64,000 nt of DNA, from positions 123,718-187,717 of the forward strand of contig NZ_AAWS01000016.1 of NCBI RefSeq assembly GCF_000169175.1, read 5' to 3'. Below the pieces are notes generated by a model. That model did not search any database, was not told the origin of the DNA, and was given only the letters and a program-made list of their open reading frames with translations. Shown here piece by piece: positions 1 to 8,389 of this stretch. Positions within the stretch are counted from its first letter, which is position 1; each line of letters starts with the position of its first letter. Both the position numbers and the translations under genes were made by a program. Source of the DNA: Microscilla marina ATCC 23134 (GTDB taxonomy: Bacteria; Bacteroidota; Bacteroidia; Cytophagales; Microscillaceae).

Positions 1-1525
1 CTTTCGCAAATTTTGCCACAAAAAAGTAGCGCAAGGCATCTGAAATGTGCCCAAAGGGTTGGTAGCGAATTTTGAGTTTGGTGTCTTCGATCGTTTTCTT
101 GCTGATGGTGCCATCCTCCGCTTCTTTGGTGTATTCAAATTCCCGAATCACGGTTTTGCAACGAGCTTTGTCTACGTGCACCCGAATGCCATAGCTCTGC
201 TTTTCTAAGATCAGGTTGATAAAATCCCCACTCTCCGAAACCCCTGGTGCCTTGGTCAGCACCATATCACGCAGGCTGGTAAAGTAAGGTTTGAGCTGCT
301 CAAAAATTACCTTAAAATCGGAGCGCTTGTCTCTGGTTTTGGTTTGCTGGTTTTTGCCCGATGGATCACCGTGGACATAAATTCGCCCCTGGTGGGATTG
401 GTATATTTTCAAAAAATCCTCACAAGTATGAGGGGTGGTGTTGCGAGGGGTTTTATTAAGTATCTCGTCTAAAATATACACATCAATCATCCCTTCTTCG
501 GGGCGTACAAATACCTGAATGACTACGCAAGTTACATAAGGGTGCACATTGAAATCCCAGGTAATATCCAGGGGGTGGGCAGGGTCATACACAGCTTCAT
601 AATAATGCCCCGTATGCACGCTGGCGTCCCATTGTTTCCAAAACTCTCCCCCGCTTTTGGCCAGGGGGTCACCATAAATCAGCATCCCGTGCCGATGAGA
701 GGCAAGGTTGGTTTCTTGTTTTTCGATATAGTTAGAGGGCAGGTTTTTGAGGTTCAAATGAGTCGCCGAAATCACCACAAACTTAGACCCTCCGCTGACC
801 TGTTTTTTAAAATAACGAGGCGGGTCATAAATCTTTGCCTTGATTTCTTCTTCATACTCATTCAACTCAAACCAATCGTTGATCCAAGGCACCTTGGCAG
901 GTGATGTAAAAATATATAAAGGGTTAAAGGGTTGGTTGGCAACTGTGTTCCCCTCGTCATACTCCTTATCCGTTAGGGCTTTACTAACAATACTAATATA
1001 CAAACCTTGTTGGCGAAGCCTTCCTAAAATCACCTCCTGCACGGCTTCCTCACGGGTGTCCTTGGTTTCATCCAAAATCGCCCAGGCAAATTCTTTCCCG
1101 TCGTGGGCTTTGTAGTTTTCCAGGCTACCAATGAACACCACGCAGCCATTCCAAAAGCTGATTTTGTTGCGGTAGCTTTTAAAAGCGTGCCCTTCGCGGC
1201 TAAAATGCCTGGGAGGTTGGGTGCCCACCACATAGTCGCCCTCCCCCGTATGTTCATCATATTCTTCCAACCCCAGGTCTTTCCAAACCAAAAAGACCCG
1301 GTAAAGCGTTGAATCAGTGAGCTGCATATCGGTGTTGGCGCCCATAAAACCAAACACTCCGGGAAAATTGCTAATCAAACGAAACGAGATTAAACCAGCC
1401 CCGTGCGTTTTGCCTGCCCCTTGCCCCGCCATAAACAGGTTTACCGGGGTGTCGGATACATAAATATCAAACTGGGGTTTACTGGGGCGGACAGTCACTG
1501 CTTGCCCTTTCTTTTTACTCGTCAT
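1..1525 (-). CDS. phage terminase large subunit (3' end outside window)
   Basis: The open frame runs off the left edge; 508 residues are visible. TerL is the ATP-driven motor and nuclease that packages phage DNA into the capsid. The ATPase domain shows Walker A GQGAGKT at residues 34-40 and Walker B AWAILDE at about 147-153. The C-terminal RNase H-like nuclease domain shows spaced acidic positions in DITWDFN (about 320-326), VHGDPSG (about 384-390) and ISDALRY (about 494-500). The ATG at 1525-1523 overlaps the stop of the upstream small-subunit gene by 11 bp, so the two are probably translationally coupled. This is the clearest phage marker in the window and suggests that the left end belongs to a prophage or a prophage-derived island. 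Confidence 0.85.
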   Translation of the reverse strand, partial: MTSKKKGQAVTVRPSKPQFDIYVSDTPVNLFMAGQGAGKTHGAGLISFRLISNFPGVFGFMGANTDMQLTDSTLYRVFLVWKDLGLEEYDEHTGEGDYVVGTQPPRHFSREGHAFKSYRNKISFWNGCVVFIGSLENYKAHDGKEFAWAILDETKDTREEAVQEVILGRLRQQGLYISIVSKALTDKEYDEGNTVANQPFNPLYIFTSPAKVPWINDWFELNEYEEEIKAKIYDPPRYFKKQVSGGSKFVVISATHLNLKNLPSNYIEKQETNLASHRHGMLIYGDPLAKSGGEFWKQWDASVHTGHYYEAVYDPAHPLDITWDFNVHPYVTCVVIQVFVRPEEGMIDVYILDEILNKTPRNTTPHTCEDFLKIYQSHQGRIYVHGDPSGKNQQTKTRDKRSDFKVIFEQLKPYFTSLRDMVLTKAPGVSESGDFINLILEKQSYGIRVHVDKARCKTVIREFEYTKEAEDGTISKKTIEDTKLKIRYQPFGHISDALRYFFVAKFAK

Positions 1526-2087
1526 CGGTGGCGGCTCCCTCCTTGTTTTCGTTATCGTCTATTTCATTCTCATAAGGGTTGGCAATCACCACCTGTACAT
1601 TTTTGGTGGTGATTTCACCCGAATGCTCCACCTTTTGGGTACCGTACCCCAGGTGTTGCGCCTTGGCACTCAGCAGTATCTTTGCCGCGTGATAATCAGG
1701 TGGCAGGTACTTTTTCACTTCCTTTACTTCTACCCGTTCTTTGTACTTATCTACCTTCACCTTTACCACCACCTGCTCTTTGTAGTACATCCCCTGGGTG
1801 CGTTGTACCAGGGTACTTTGGGCAAGGTCTACGGTAATGGAATCCCCAATCTGGTTGGCTTCGGCTACTTTTTTGGCAAAGCTTTGATTGTTTTTAAGCC
1901 AGTGATAAACCGAGCTGCGCGATACCTTGACTCCCAATTGTTGGCTGGCGCGTTCACAGGCAAGTTGGCGGTTACCTCCGGTATGCACGAGTGCCTCCAC
2001 AAAAGCCTTTTGCTTGTCAGGAGTCGTGTAGTGTTCGGTAGCCTTGCTTTTCCTTTGGGGCGATATGTTTTTTTTATCTTTGCTCAT
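1515..2087 (-). CDS. terminase small subunit-like DNA-binding protein
   Basis: About 190 aa, upstream of and overlapping TerL. The N-terminal third is basic and contains a helix-turn-helix-like stretch (QKAFVEAL, then NRQLACERASQQLG, then SRSSVYHWLKNN), as in small terminase subunits that recognise packaging sites. The C-terminus is acidic, which suits a TerL-interacting tail. The frame is open to an ATG at 2132, but the extra 15 residues would be coded by a GC-rich alternating segment. I prefer the ATG at 2087, which gives MSKDKK. The function rests on position and the HTH, not on a specific motif. Confidence 0.65.
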   Translation of the reverse strand: MSKDKKNISPQRKSKATEHYTTPDKQKAFVEALVHTGGNRQLACERASQQLGVKVSRSSVYHWLKNNQSFAKKVAEANQIGDSITVDLAQSTLVQRTQGMYYKEQVVVKVKVDKYKERVEVKEVKKYLPPDYHAAKILLSAKAQHLGYGTQKVEHSGEITTKNVQVVIANPYENEIDDNENKEGAATDDE

Positions 2088-2298
2088 TTTGCTTCGCGCG
2101 CGCCCGCGCATGGGCGTGTACAATTTGCCCAATGTAAGTTGTTGTTACTTAGTAATAGCCTGCATGCATTGGGTAGTTACAAAAGTGCGCAATTGAAAAA
2201 GCGTAAACAGCAGTTTGTTATGAGAATGGAGAAATAGGCAAGGCGTGGTGGTATAATTTGCCTAAAGCAAAAAATAAAGGTGAAGGGAGTGGGTCAGC

Positions 2299-2330
2299 AA
2301 AGCCGTGCCTAACTGATCAGACACGGCTTT
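2299..2330 (-). terminator. hairpin after the ParB-methyltransferase gene
   Basis: A 9-bp perfect stem (AAAGCCGTG / CACGGCTTT) with a 14-nt loop lies just beyond the stop codon at 2334. It has no strong U-run, so it may be a weak terminator or an mRNA 3'-end structure. Confidence 0.4.
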
Positions 2331-2333
2331 AGA

Positions 2334-3818
2334 TTATTTAGGCATCAGAGGGGCAAGGGCTTCCTCCGTCATTAACTCACCATTGCGTGTGATCTCAAAT
2401 GGTTTGTTTTCGGTTTGGCAATGATGAATAAACCGGGTAAGAATGCCTTGCATATAGCCCGGTTCGTACTCAACACCATAGCAAATACGGCGGGTGCGTT
2501 CAGCTGCCATCAGGGTGGTACCCGAACCCAAAAAGCAGTCCAACACAATGTCTCCCTCGTTGGTGGTATCAAGCAGGGCATCAGCAATCATCCGGACGGG
2601 CTTGGGAGTAGGGTGGTTTTCCAAAGCTCCCAACTTGCCAAACTCTTTGCGTTCTTCATTAGAGAAGTCGTTGGCTGATTTGTAGTCCCATACATTGGAA
2701 CGGAAACGGTCTTTAAGTTCCAAATGAGACAAGTGTTTTGCCTCCCCTGATTTGAAGATAAAACAGAATTCGTGTTTTGCCCTATAGAAGCTGCCATTTG
2801 CCTGAATAGATTTGTTCCAAACGCAGACTTGTTTGGGTTCACGGCTGCCATATACTTTGCCTCCAGCTTCGCACATGTGCCAGGCGTGGCGAAAGTCCAT
2901 AAAGTGGAAATGGATACTACCATCTACGGTGTGTTGTACGGCGTGACGCATATAGGTAGCAAGAAACTCCACGAACTCCTGGTCATCCATTTCGCCCGCT
3001 GCCATCGAGAAGTCTTCGTGCTGTACCTTGCCTAATCCCCCAAATAGACTGTAAGGGATGTTATAAGGTGGGTCGGTAATAAGAATCCTTGCTAATGATC
3101 CATTCATTAGGGTTTCAAAGGTTGCTGCCAAAAGGCTGTCCCCACAGATGAGGCGGTGTTTGCCATTGAGTTCATATACATCTCCTTTTTGTACGACTAC
3201 CTCGGCTTCTTCGTCAGGCATAAAGTCTTCGTGTTCTTCGGCGTAGGGAGCCTCGCCTCCTTCACTGCCATTACCACCCAGTCCGAAAGTATCAAAGGTT
3301 TGCTCAAAGCGGGGCATAGAAAACTCAGGGAGGTTGATTTCAAACTTGAGCTGAGGAAAGTTGAGGTCGTACTGTTCAATGAATTCAGCAAGCCCTTGTT
3401 GGGTCACCTCGCCGTAGCCGGAAGAATAAAGGAGCACCAACTTGGCCGCTTCTTCTTTGGAGTCTGCCTCGATGATGAGCGCAGGCAGTTCTGCGGGGAT
3501 GGTAATTTCATAGAATTGATCCTGCCCGGTATCGGCATCGCGTACTGTTGCCCCACCCTCTTGTTCAATGCGACGCAGTACGGTATCACGGCGTTTGCCG
3601 TCTACACACCAGTGTTTGCCCGCTTGATCTTGCCAGACATAAAAAGGGGCTACGAACTGGTTATTGACTAACGAGCTGACCACTTTTTGGTACTGTTCAT
3701 CGGTAGATACCTTGAAGTTGTCATGCTGGATAAACTGCATTGCCTTCCAGTCAATCATCTCTAATCCTAAAATACGGGAGCGGAGGGCTTCGGGAGTGGG
3801 GGTTTGATCTTTTGTCAT
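2334..3818 (-). CDS. ParB/sulfiredoxin-like domain fused to DNA adenine or cytosine-N4 methyltransferase
   Basis: 494 aa. Residues 1-160 resemble the ParB/Srx-like domain found on phage methylases (VDGKRRDTVLRR in place of the usual GERRxxA box). An acidic linker follows. The methyltransferase domain begins near 215 with the phrase LNGKHRLICGDS. Catalytic motif IV is DPPYN, and motif I (LDCFLGSGTT, SAM binding) comes after it, so the order is that of beta-class amino-methyltransferases. No cognate restriction gene is visible, so it is probably an orphan phage or island methylase that protects or marks DNA. It lies upstream of the terminase genes on the same strand. Confidence 0.85.
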   Translation of the reverse strand: MTKDQTPTPEALRSRILGLEMIDWKAMQFIQHDNFKVSTDEQYQKVVSSLVNNQFVAPFYVWQDQAGKHWCVDGKRRDTVLRRIEQEGGATVRDADTGQDQFYEITIPAELPALIIEADSKEEAAKLVLLYSSGYGEVTQQGLAEFIEQYDLNFPQLKFEINLPEFSMPRFEQTFDTFGLGGNGSEGGEAPYAEEHEDFMPDEEAEVVVQKGDVYELNGKHRLICGDSLLAATFETLMNGSLARILITDPPYNIPYSLFGGLGKVQHEDFSMAAGEMDDQEFVEFLATYMRHAVQHTVDGSIHFHFMDFRHAWHMCEAGGKVYGSREPKQVCVWNKSIQANGSFYRAKHEFCFIFKSGEAKHLSHLELKDRFRSNVWDYKSANDFSNEERKEFGKLGALENHPTPKPVRMIADALLDTTNEGDIVLDCFLGSGTTLMAAERTRRICYGVEYEPGYMQGILTRFIHHCQTENKPFEITRNGELMTEEALAPLMPK

Positions 3819-3979
3819 AATTGAGTTTGGGCTTTATAAATAGTCGTTTTGATGGCAGGCTTACCTAATATTAATAGTTTTTTATAAGTATAACTATTAG
3901 TTTTAAATGTTTACCATATAGGTTACCAAACACTTGTTTTTATTTATAAGTTATTGATATACAGTGTTTTAAATTGAAA

Positions 3980-4045
3980 GAAAAAGTCCTTTTGATGATG
4001 AATCAAACGTTCTAACCGAAGTAACGCTCTTTTACGGCACCTTTT
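3980..4045 (-). ncRNA. partial family I Y-RNA-like unit with CAU anticodon-like arm
   Basis: On the minus strand this begins like the family I units at 9-12 kb: a purine/pyrimidine tract, GTGCCGTA, eight variable bases, then TTACTTCG. A tRNA-like segment follows: GGTTAGAAC (end of a D-arm) and a hairpin of stem TTTGA/TCAAA with a 7-nt loop TTCATCA, which reads as anticodon CAU with U33. I cannot find the matching 3' half of the Ro-type stem, so it may be a truncated or degenerate copy left outside the main array. Confidence 0.4.
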
Positions 4046-4083
4046 AGTTTTTTCAATTTCAATAGCAGTAAGCTATGAACTTC

Positions 4084-4115
4084 AAGCGACAAGTGGTTGT
4101 TGCTACTTGTCGCTT
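4084..4115. repeat. REP-like palindrome (AAGCGACAAGT / ACTTGTCGCTT)
   Basis: An 11-bp perfect inverted repeat with a 10-nt loop follows the 151-aa gene. A related palindrome lies at 5840-5870, and fragments of the same words (gcgacaagt) recur in spacers at about 7335, 9490 and 12075. It looks like a dispersed intergenic element. Confidence 0.6.
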
Positions 4116-4130
4116 AAAGCTTGTATCTAT

Positions 4131-4586
4131 TTAATCTAAAGCCCGCAAATCGGGTTGTACCCAATGTCTACGGGCTTCTTCAGACTCCAGAGTAACACTG
4201 TTGTAATATGCATTGATCAAGGTTTCGTCTGACAAATCGCTGTTTACCAAATCGTTGGCAAACTCACTGATATCCTGTCCTTCGTCATAAACCAACGCAT
4301 ATTTGCGTACTGCCCACACCCAAAACAAAGTGCGGGTTTCGTGGTAGCCTTTGCGTTTACTCGCCACAAAACCCAACGTTTTGCGGTGATACTTTTTAAA
4401 AGTCTCACGAACAAAATGCAAAGCATCGTGATGGGCATAATGGCGCACTGCCCATAGTATCAGCGTAAGCCTTGCCGAATGTCCCCATTCTGATTGAGGC
4501 AAAGTACCACTACTAAGCCGCCACACCAGGTTTTCTACTGCCTTGTTGTCTGGATAATATTTCTTGGTGATTTGTGCGTATTTCAT
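4131..4586 (-). CDS. uncharacterised 151-aa protein, last gene of the Ro-associated cluster
   Basis: I do not recognise the family. It is rich in aromatic and basic residues, with Trp-Ala-Val-Arg repeated (WAVRHYA near 47 and WAVRKYA near 94) and an apparent all-helical make-up, no signal peptide and no membrane segment. It lies about 190 bp downstream of the ARPP-1-like gene on the same strand, so it is probably co-transcribed with the VWA/ARPP-1 genes. The two WAVR units might be a degenerate internal duplication. Confidence 0.6.
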   Translation of the reverse strand: MKYAQITKKYYPDNKAVENLVWRLSSGTLPQSEWGHSARLTLILWAVRHYAHHDALHFVRETFKKYHRKTLGFVASKRKGYHETRTLFWVWAVRKYALVYDEGQDISEFANDLVNSDLSDETLINAYYNSVTLESEEARRHWVQPDLRALD

Positions 4587-4777
4587 TAGTTTATTTATAA
4601 GCTACAGGTGGCAAGATACAATCTGAAAGATGCTGATATACAACATCTTAACACTTATTTTTCGCTTGTAACCTATAGCTCCTTCTATTGTCATCTGTCT
4701 AAATTACTTAATAATGAAGGCTCAAGCAGCAAACAACCGTACTGGTTTTTACACGTGTTGCTTACACCTTGTCGCTC

Positions 4778-5800
4778 CTAAACCACCGCCACCTTTTCGT
4801 TAAACAATGACGCATAAGCCATTTGGTTGCCATGCATCACCATTTGTCCAGCAAAAGCCCCAGCACGAACAGTAAACAAGCGGTGTTCCTTGTTTTCCTG
4901 CTCTTTGGTAGAACTGTAGGTTACCTCGCCCAAGTCGTTCAACATGGTTTCGGCAGTTTTTACCCGTTTGTGTTGCAAAGCCTCGTAGCGTTCTTTCAGC
5001 ATCTTAAAAGAAGTCAAACCCTGTACATTCAACGCTTCTCCTTTGGTAGCAGATCGCTGAGCGTAGGCTTCGGCAAGGCGCAAAGGTGCATAACAATACA
5101 TCACCAACGGGGTGTGTAGTTCTGCCCAAAATGCCGCATCAGGTGCCAACTCTATCCCCACAATCTCATCGTTGAGCAAAAAGATAGCCCCCGTTTGCTC
5201 AGGTTGTGGCTCTAAGTGATACACCGTTTGTAACAATTCGGGCTGAAAAGCCTGTTTCATTTCATCCAAGTGTCCACGTGCCTTCAAGCCCAGCTGGGTA
5301 TTAAAGGTAGTAATAGACTGCCACAACTTGCCGTATTCTTCTTTGCCTTTCAGCGCTAAAGCGGCTTTACGCAAACTATGCGGCAATACAATAAATCGGT
5401 CGTCCGACTCTTTGATATAACCACCCTGAGATTCTTGGATACAACATGCATCCTTAAACTCTCTTTCTTCGCCCGCGTTTAGCACCCAAGAGGTACACAT
5501 GGCGTGGTTTTGTGCACCCAACTGAAAATACCCCAAATTAAGGGGCACAATGGCGGGGCGATTGCCTGAGTTTTTCAAAATCATTTGCCCATAGTTAGTC
5601 ACCTTGGTCAGCGACAAAGCGGTTTCGGGCAAGGCATATTGTGCCTTGGTGCATTCACTGCCAAACAGCGGAATCATTCCTAAATGACCATAGCGCAATG
5701 GTTGCCCTACTTTTCGGTCTTTTAGTAAACGTCCCAACTGGTTTTCCTTCGCTTGCGTGGGATGTTGGTCAGTCAAGTTTTTCCACAAATTCATTTTCAT
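4778..5800 (-). CDS. ARPP-1-like domain protein (DUF6569 type)
   Basis: 340 aa, cytosolic. The layout matches what I know of the ARPP-1 family, found beside ADP-ribosylation and RNA-repair genes in bacteria: LRYGHLGMIPLFG near the N-terminus, NSGNRPAIVPLNLGYFQLGA then a cysteine-containing strand (KDACCIQESQGGY), a GKLWQSI segment, and GAIFLLNDEIVGIELAPD. No catalytic signature is evident, and no biochemical activity of the family is known to me. It lies between the helical-VWA gene (91-bp gap) and the 151-aa gene, all on the minus strand, which argues for a shared function with the Ro and tRNA cluster. The family call is from memory of pattern, not a search. Confidence 0.6.
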   Translation of the reverse strand: MKMNLWKNLTDQHPTQAKENQLGRLLKDRKVGQPLRYGHLGMIPLFGSECTKAQYALPETALSLTKVTNYGQMILKNSGNRPAIVPLNLGYFQLGAQNHAMCTSWVLNAGEEREFKDACCIQESQGGYIKESDDRFIVLPHSLRKAALALKGKEEYGKLWQSITTFNTQLGLKARGHLDEMKQAFQPELLQTVYHLEPQPEQTGAIFLLNDEIVGIELAPDAAFWAELHTPLVMYCYAPLRLAEAYAQRSATKGEALNVQGLTSFKMLKERYEALQHKRVKTAETMLNDLGEVTYSSTKEQENKEHRLFTVRAGAFAGQMVMHGNQMAYASLFNEKVAVV

Positions 5801-5839
5801 AGTGTTAGGTATATTTTATAAGCGTCAAGCGGTGAGTCA

Positions 5840-5870
5840 CAAGCGGCAAGTATACTACACTTGTCGCTTG
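5840..5870. repeat. REP-like palindrome in the VWA/ARPP-1 spacer
   Basis: A 12-bp inverted repeat (CAAGCGGCAAGT / ACTTGTCGCTTG, one G-U) with a 7-nt loop, related to the palindrome at 4084-4115. Confidence 0.6.
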
Positions 5871-5891
5871 AAACTGGTGGCTTGCTGCTAA

Positions 5892-7310
5892 TTAATTCAA
5901 AAACATCTGCATCGAATTTTGCAATACATCCACGATACGATTGGGTCGCAATGCAAACTGTATATTCAACCAAGTAGGCATTAAACCTTTTTCTCCGGTT
6001 TCTAATATCAATGGCGTATCTTTGCCCAACGCCTGACGGTGCTCGTAAGCCTCACGTACTGTAAAAGCAGGTAAAATGTGTACAAAAGGAGTTTCTACCC
6101 CTAAATTTTTCAAGCCTTGCAATACCATTTCAGCATCGCCTTGCTCCACATTTTCATAACCATCGCTTACTACCAATACTGCATCGGGCTGATGCTCCAT
6201 GGCTTCTAAAATGCCCTCGGCAAGGGTGGTAACTCCCTGTGCCTGTGGGAAATCAGTCGTTTGTTGATTGCCTACTTGTACTATAGTTAACTCAGAGGTT
6301 CGTTTCTCTAATACTTGAGTCAAGGCTGTCGCAATGGATAAGTTGTTATACATACGCGCGCCAAACCCTAGCATAGAGTAAGACGTATCCAACACCAGTG
6401 CTACTTTAGCATCCCAGTGGGGTATTTTGCTTGATTCGGCAAGAATTTTCTGGGCAACCCATTCATCTTGCATACCCTCTATGTATTGTTTTCGGATACG
6501 ATCTACCAAATTGGTTGAGTTTGCCCCCACCAATTCGCCTCCTACGATATACTCTCGTTTTACTTTGTTTTTACCCGCCAATCGTCTCACTTGCGATGCC
6601 TCGGTTTTAGGGTGGAAAGTAGCCGCTAAACCTCTCAATACTTTGTAAGGCAAGCCTTTACCATTTTCCAGTTTTTTGCGAGACTGCAAGTAAGCATTCA
6701 GCTGTTTGTGCGAAGTTTCACTCAATTTGCCAAACAAAAACAAGTACACATCTTTTACCAAGGCAGGAGTATTGTTACCTGCGCAGTGGTAAATATATTT
6801 ATCGAGATACGCGTTTTGACGGTCGTTGCGTTTGGTCTTGCTCAACAACATAAAGTGAACACAAGTTTGGGTTGCTTGCTTACCCAATGCGTGAGTCAAT
6901 AGTTTGGCAATCAATGCGCGGTGACTTACTGCCCATTGTTCTAGGTGGGGTGAGCCCAAAATATAGGTTTTGATCCAGGTTGCCGTGCGTTGGTTGTTTA
7001 CCTTAAGCGTGACCAGTTTCCCGAAACCTTCCAATACCTTGGTGACCTCCAAAAAGGGTAATACTTCGCTCATCAGGCGGTCTTCTGTGCGCTTGGCATC
7101 AAGCGAAACAGGTTTGCCATCTTGTTCGGTGACAGCTAACAGTCGTTGGATAATTTGCATACTATCTTCAACGCTCAAACTGGGTAAGTTTAGCAAAGAT
7201 GCATACAACATCCGATTGTGCTCTAGCAAGGTGTTATGCGAGGTTTCAGATAAAGGCATCTGGTCTTGCACTACTTGCTTAATCAGTTGATTAATAGTTT
7301 GCTTGTCCAT
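5892..7310 (-). CDS. helical-domain plus von Willebrand A protein (Ro-like layout)
   Basis: 472 aa. Residues 1 to about 285 are helical and repeat-like; residues from about 300 form a VWA domain with the MIDAS start VLDTSYSM, a central Thr region (GVTTLAEG) and VVSDGYE, which bind a divalent metal. Helical repeats followed by VWA is the layout of Ro60/Rsr, but the N-terminal part lacks obvious TROVE similarity to the 506-aa protein at 12425-13945. It could be a divergent Ro paralogue or a partner in the same complex. It lies directly downstream of the HNH gene on the same strand, with a 64-bp gap. Confidence 0.7.
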   Translation of the reverse strand: MDKQTINQLIKQVVQDQMPLSETSHNTLLEHNRMLYASLLNLPSLSVEDSMQIIQRLLAVTEQDGKPVSLDAKRTEDRLMSEVLPFLEVTKVLEGFGKLVTLKVNNQRTATWIKTYILGSPHLEQWAVSHRALIAKLLTHALGKQATQTCVHFMLLSKTKRNDRQNAYLDKYIYHCAGNNTPALVKDVYLFLFGKLSETSHKQLNAYLQSRKKLENGKGLPYKVLRGLAATFHPKTEASQVRRLAGKNKVKREYIVGGELVGANSTNLVDRIRKQYIEGMQDEWVAQKILAESSKIPHWDAKVALVLDTSYSMLGFGARMYNNLSIATALTQVLEKRTSELTIVQVGNQQTTDFPQAQGVTTLAEGILEAMEHQPDAVLVVSDGYENVEQGDAEMVLQGLKNLGVETPFVHILPAFTVREAYEHRQALGKDTPLILETGEKGLMPTWLNIQFALRPNRIVDVLQNSMQMFLN

Positions 7311-7374
7311 TTTTTTGTTAGGTTATTTAAATTACTAGCGACAAGTCAAAGCCTCTACACAGACTGACCTATAA

Positions 7375-7698
7375 CTAGGTAAATTGGTTAAGTTTTTCGG
7401 ACTGTCTCACAGCCACTTCTTTAGTTGTTCCAATCATTTGGTACAAATCGTTCGGGTGCATTCCTGCTTCCCATGTTGTTCCATTAGAAATATGGTATTG
7501 CTCAGCAAGCAAATGATGATGCGAGCATAGCGTAATGCCATTTTCTTTGACATACCCGCCGTGAGGCATTTCGCTACGGTCGGTAATGTGGTGTGCATCG
7601 AGGCTTTCGGTCATGTCACAAAAAACACAAGTGTGCCCATCCCGTTCGAATACTTCGTCTCTGAAACGACGCCGTATTTGTTTCTTTTTTTGCCCCAT
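7375..7698 (-). CDS. HNH endonuclease
   Basis: 107 aa, a compact HNH/McrA-type nuclease. The zinc pair CVFC lies near residues 25-28, the catalytic core is DAHHIT near 36-41, and NGITLCSHHHLLAE near 60-73 supplies the Asn, second Cys pair and His. It starts only 8 bp after the A/U tract of the last Y-like RNA, so it probably shares that transcript. HNH proteins are common both next to phage terminases and in conflict systems, so it may cleave DNA or act on the RNAs. Confidence 0.8.
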   Translation of the reverse strand: MGQKKKQIRRRFRDEVFERDGHTCVFCDMTESLDAHHITDRSEMPHGGYVKENGITLCSHHHLLAEQYHISNGTTWEAGMHPNDLYQMIGTTKEVAVRQSEKLNQFT

Positions 7699-7706
7699 AG
7701 TTATAT

Positions 7707-7798
7707 AAAAAAGATAAGGGAACAGGTATAAGCTTGTCGTTGCTCTTTTGCGAGCATATTCGTTTGGCAGAACGTGACAAAACCCATTCAGTTCTTTT
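7707..7798 (-). ncRNA. family II Y-RNA-like unit 1 (double hairpin, no full tRNA)
   Basis: The ends pair: an outer A-rich/U-rich helix (AAAGA with TCTTT) and an inner helix GAATGGGT/ACCTGTTC. The latter has A-U where sister units have G-C at the third pair, which is compensated change. Inside are TTGTC/GACAA, a hairpin around CTGCCA and a hairpin TGCTC-GCAAAA-GAGCA. The segment GTTCTGCCAAAC resembles GTTCTTCCAAAC in unit 5. The terminal U-run could end transcription. Confidence 0.6.
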
Positions 7799-7843
7799 AA
7801 TTTCTTAAGTCTATATTGATAATGAAAATAAGTGATTCAATTA

Positions 7844-7920
7844 TGGTAGTGCCGACGGGGTTCGAACCCGCGATCTTCTGCGTGAAAGACAGACGACTTA
7901 ACCAACTTGTCCACAGCACC
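7844..7920 (-). tRNA. tRNA-Glu (UUC), CCA encoded
   Basis: A full cloverleaf on the minus strand: acceptor GGTGCTG with CGGCACT (G1-U72 wobble), D-arm with GG, anticodon loop CTTTCAC (anticodon TTC), T-arm GCGGG-TTCGAAC-CCCGT, and A73 followed by CCA. It lies between family II units 2 and 1. Confidence 0.85.
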
Positions 7921-7926
7921 ATTTAG

Positions 7927-8041
7927 AAAAAAAAGATAAGAGAGCAGCTAACCTTAGCCAGCACAGGAGTCGAACCTGCCTTTTTATGTTCTTGGCATAA
8001 AACGTTGTCCAAACTCTGGTTAAGAACCACTCAGTTCTTTT
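7927..8041 (-). ncRNA. family II Y-RNA-like unit 2 with collinear tRNA-like fold
   Basis: Ends: AAAAGA/TCTTTT, inner helix GAGTGGTT/AGCTGCTC. The insert folds as a tRNA in normal order: acceptor-like 6 of 7 bp leading to the Ro-type stem, small D-arm GTT-TGGAC-AAC, anticodon-like arm TTATG-CCAAGAA-CATAA with C instead of U at position 33, and T-arm GCAGG-TTCGACT-CCTGT. Its 5' end abuts the CCA of the upstream tRNA-Asp, so tRNA 3' processing could release it. Confidence 0.7.
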
Positions 8042-8117
8042 GGCGGACTTGATGGGATTCGAACCCACGATTTCCCGATAGACAGTCGGGTGCATTAAGC
8101 CACTATGCTACAAGTCC
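8041..8117 (-). tRNA. tRNA-Asp (GUC), CCA encoded
   Basis: Perfect 7-bp acceptor GGACTTG/CAAGTCC, anticodon loop CTGTCTA (anticodon GTC) on a 5-bp stem CCCGA/TCGGG, T-loop TTCGAAT, G73 as expected for Asp, then CCA. The CCA runs straight into the leader of family II unit 2. Confidence 0.9.
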
Positions 8118-8123
8118 AGATTG

Positions 8124-8236
8124 AAAAAAAAGATAAGAGAGCAGCTAATCTCAACTAGCGCGGGAATCGAACCCACCTGTAATGTTATCGGCATATCACG
8201 CGTACCATACTCTAATTAAGAACTACTCAGTTCTTT
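8124..8236 (-). ncRNA. family II Y-RNA-like unit 3 with collinear tRNA-like fold
   Basis: Ends: AAAGA/TCTTT and inner helix GAGTAGTT/AGCTGCTC, with A-U where units 2 and 5 have G-U. The insert carries acceptor-like AATTAG/CTAGTT, a tiny D-arm GTA-TGG-TAC, a long anticodon-like arm with loop GCCGATA (again no U33) and T-arm GTGGG-TTCGATT-CCCGC. It looks like a tRNA mimic that should not decode. Confidence 0.65.
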
Positions 8237-8278
8237 AGTTTCTTTGTAAAGTTTTATAATCACTTATTTTCAATATTG

Positions 8279-8389
8279 TAGAGCCAAACGAACAGGTAAC
8301 TTACAGATGAGGGAATCGAACCCTTGTAGGAGTGGTAGGTAAACCACTCTGGCAACCTTTGCCAATTTGTAAACCGCTCAGTGCTCTTA
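8279..8389 (-). ncRNA. family II Y-RNA-like unit 4, nearly complete tRNA-like fold
   Basis: Outer helix AGAGC/GCTCT and inner pairing GAGCGG with CTGTTC flank a collinear tRNA-like: acceptor TTTACA/TGTAAG, D-arm GGC-AAAGGTT-GCC, anticodon-like arm GAGTGG...CCACTC with TTTACCT in the loop, T-arm AGGG-TTCGATT-CCCT. The leader directly follows the CCA of tRNA-Glu at 8390-8466. Confidence 0.6.

Larger units (their letters stand above)
3819..4130. other. intergenic stretch, 312 bp
   Basis: It holds an isolated Y-RNA leader with an anticodon-like hairpin (3980-4045) and a palindrome (4084-4115), both listed separately. The part next to the methylase start (3840-3960) is very AT-rich and probably carries its promoter. 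Confidence 0.6.

Noticed and set aside
1030..1353. 107-aa minus-strand frame
   Set aside because: It is a shadow of the terminase gene in another frame; the TerL frame has all motifs.
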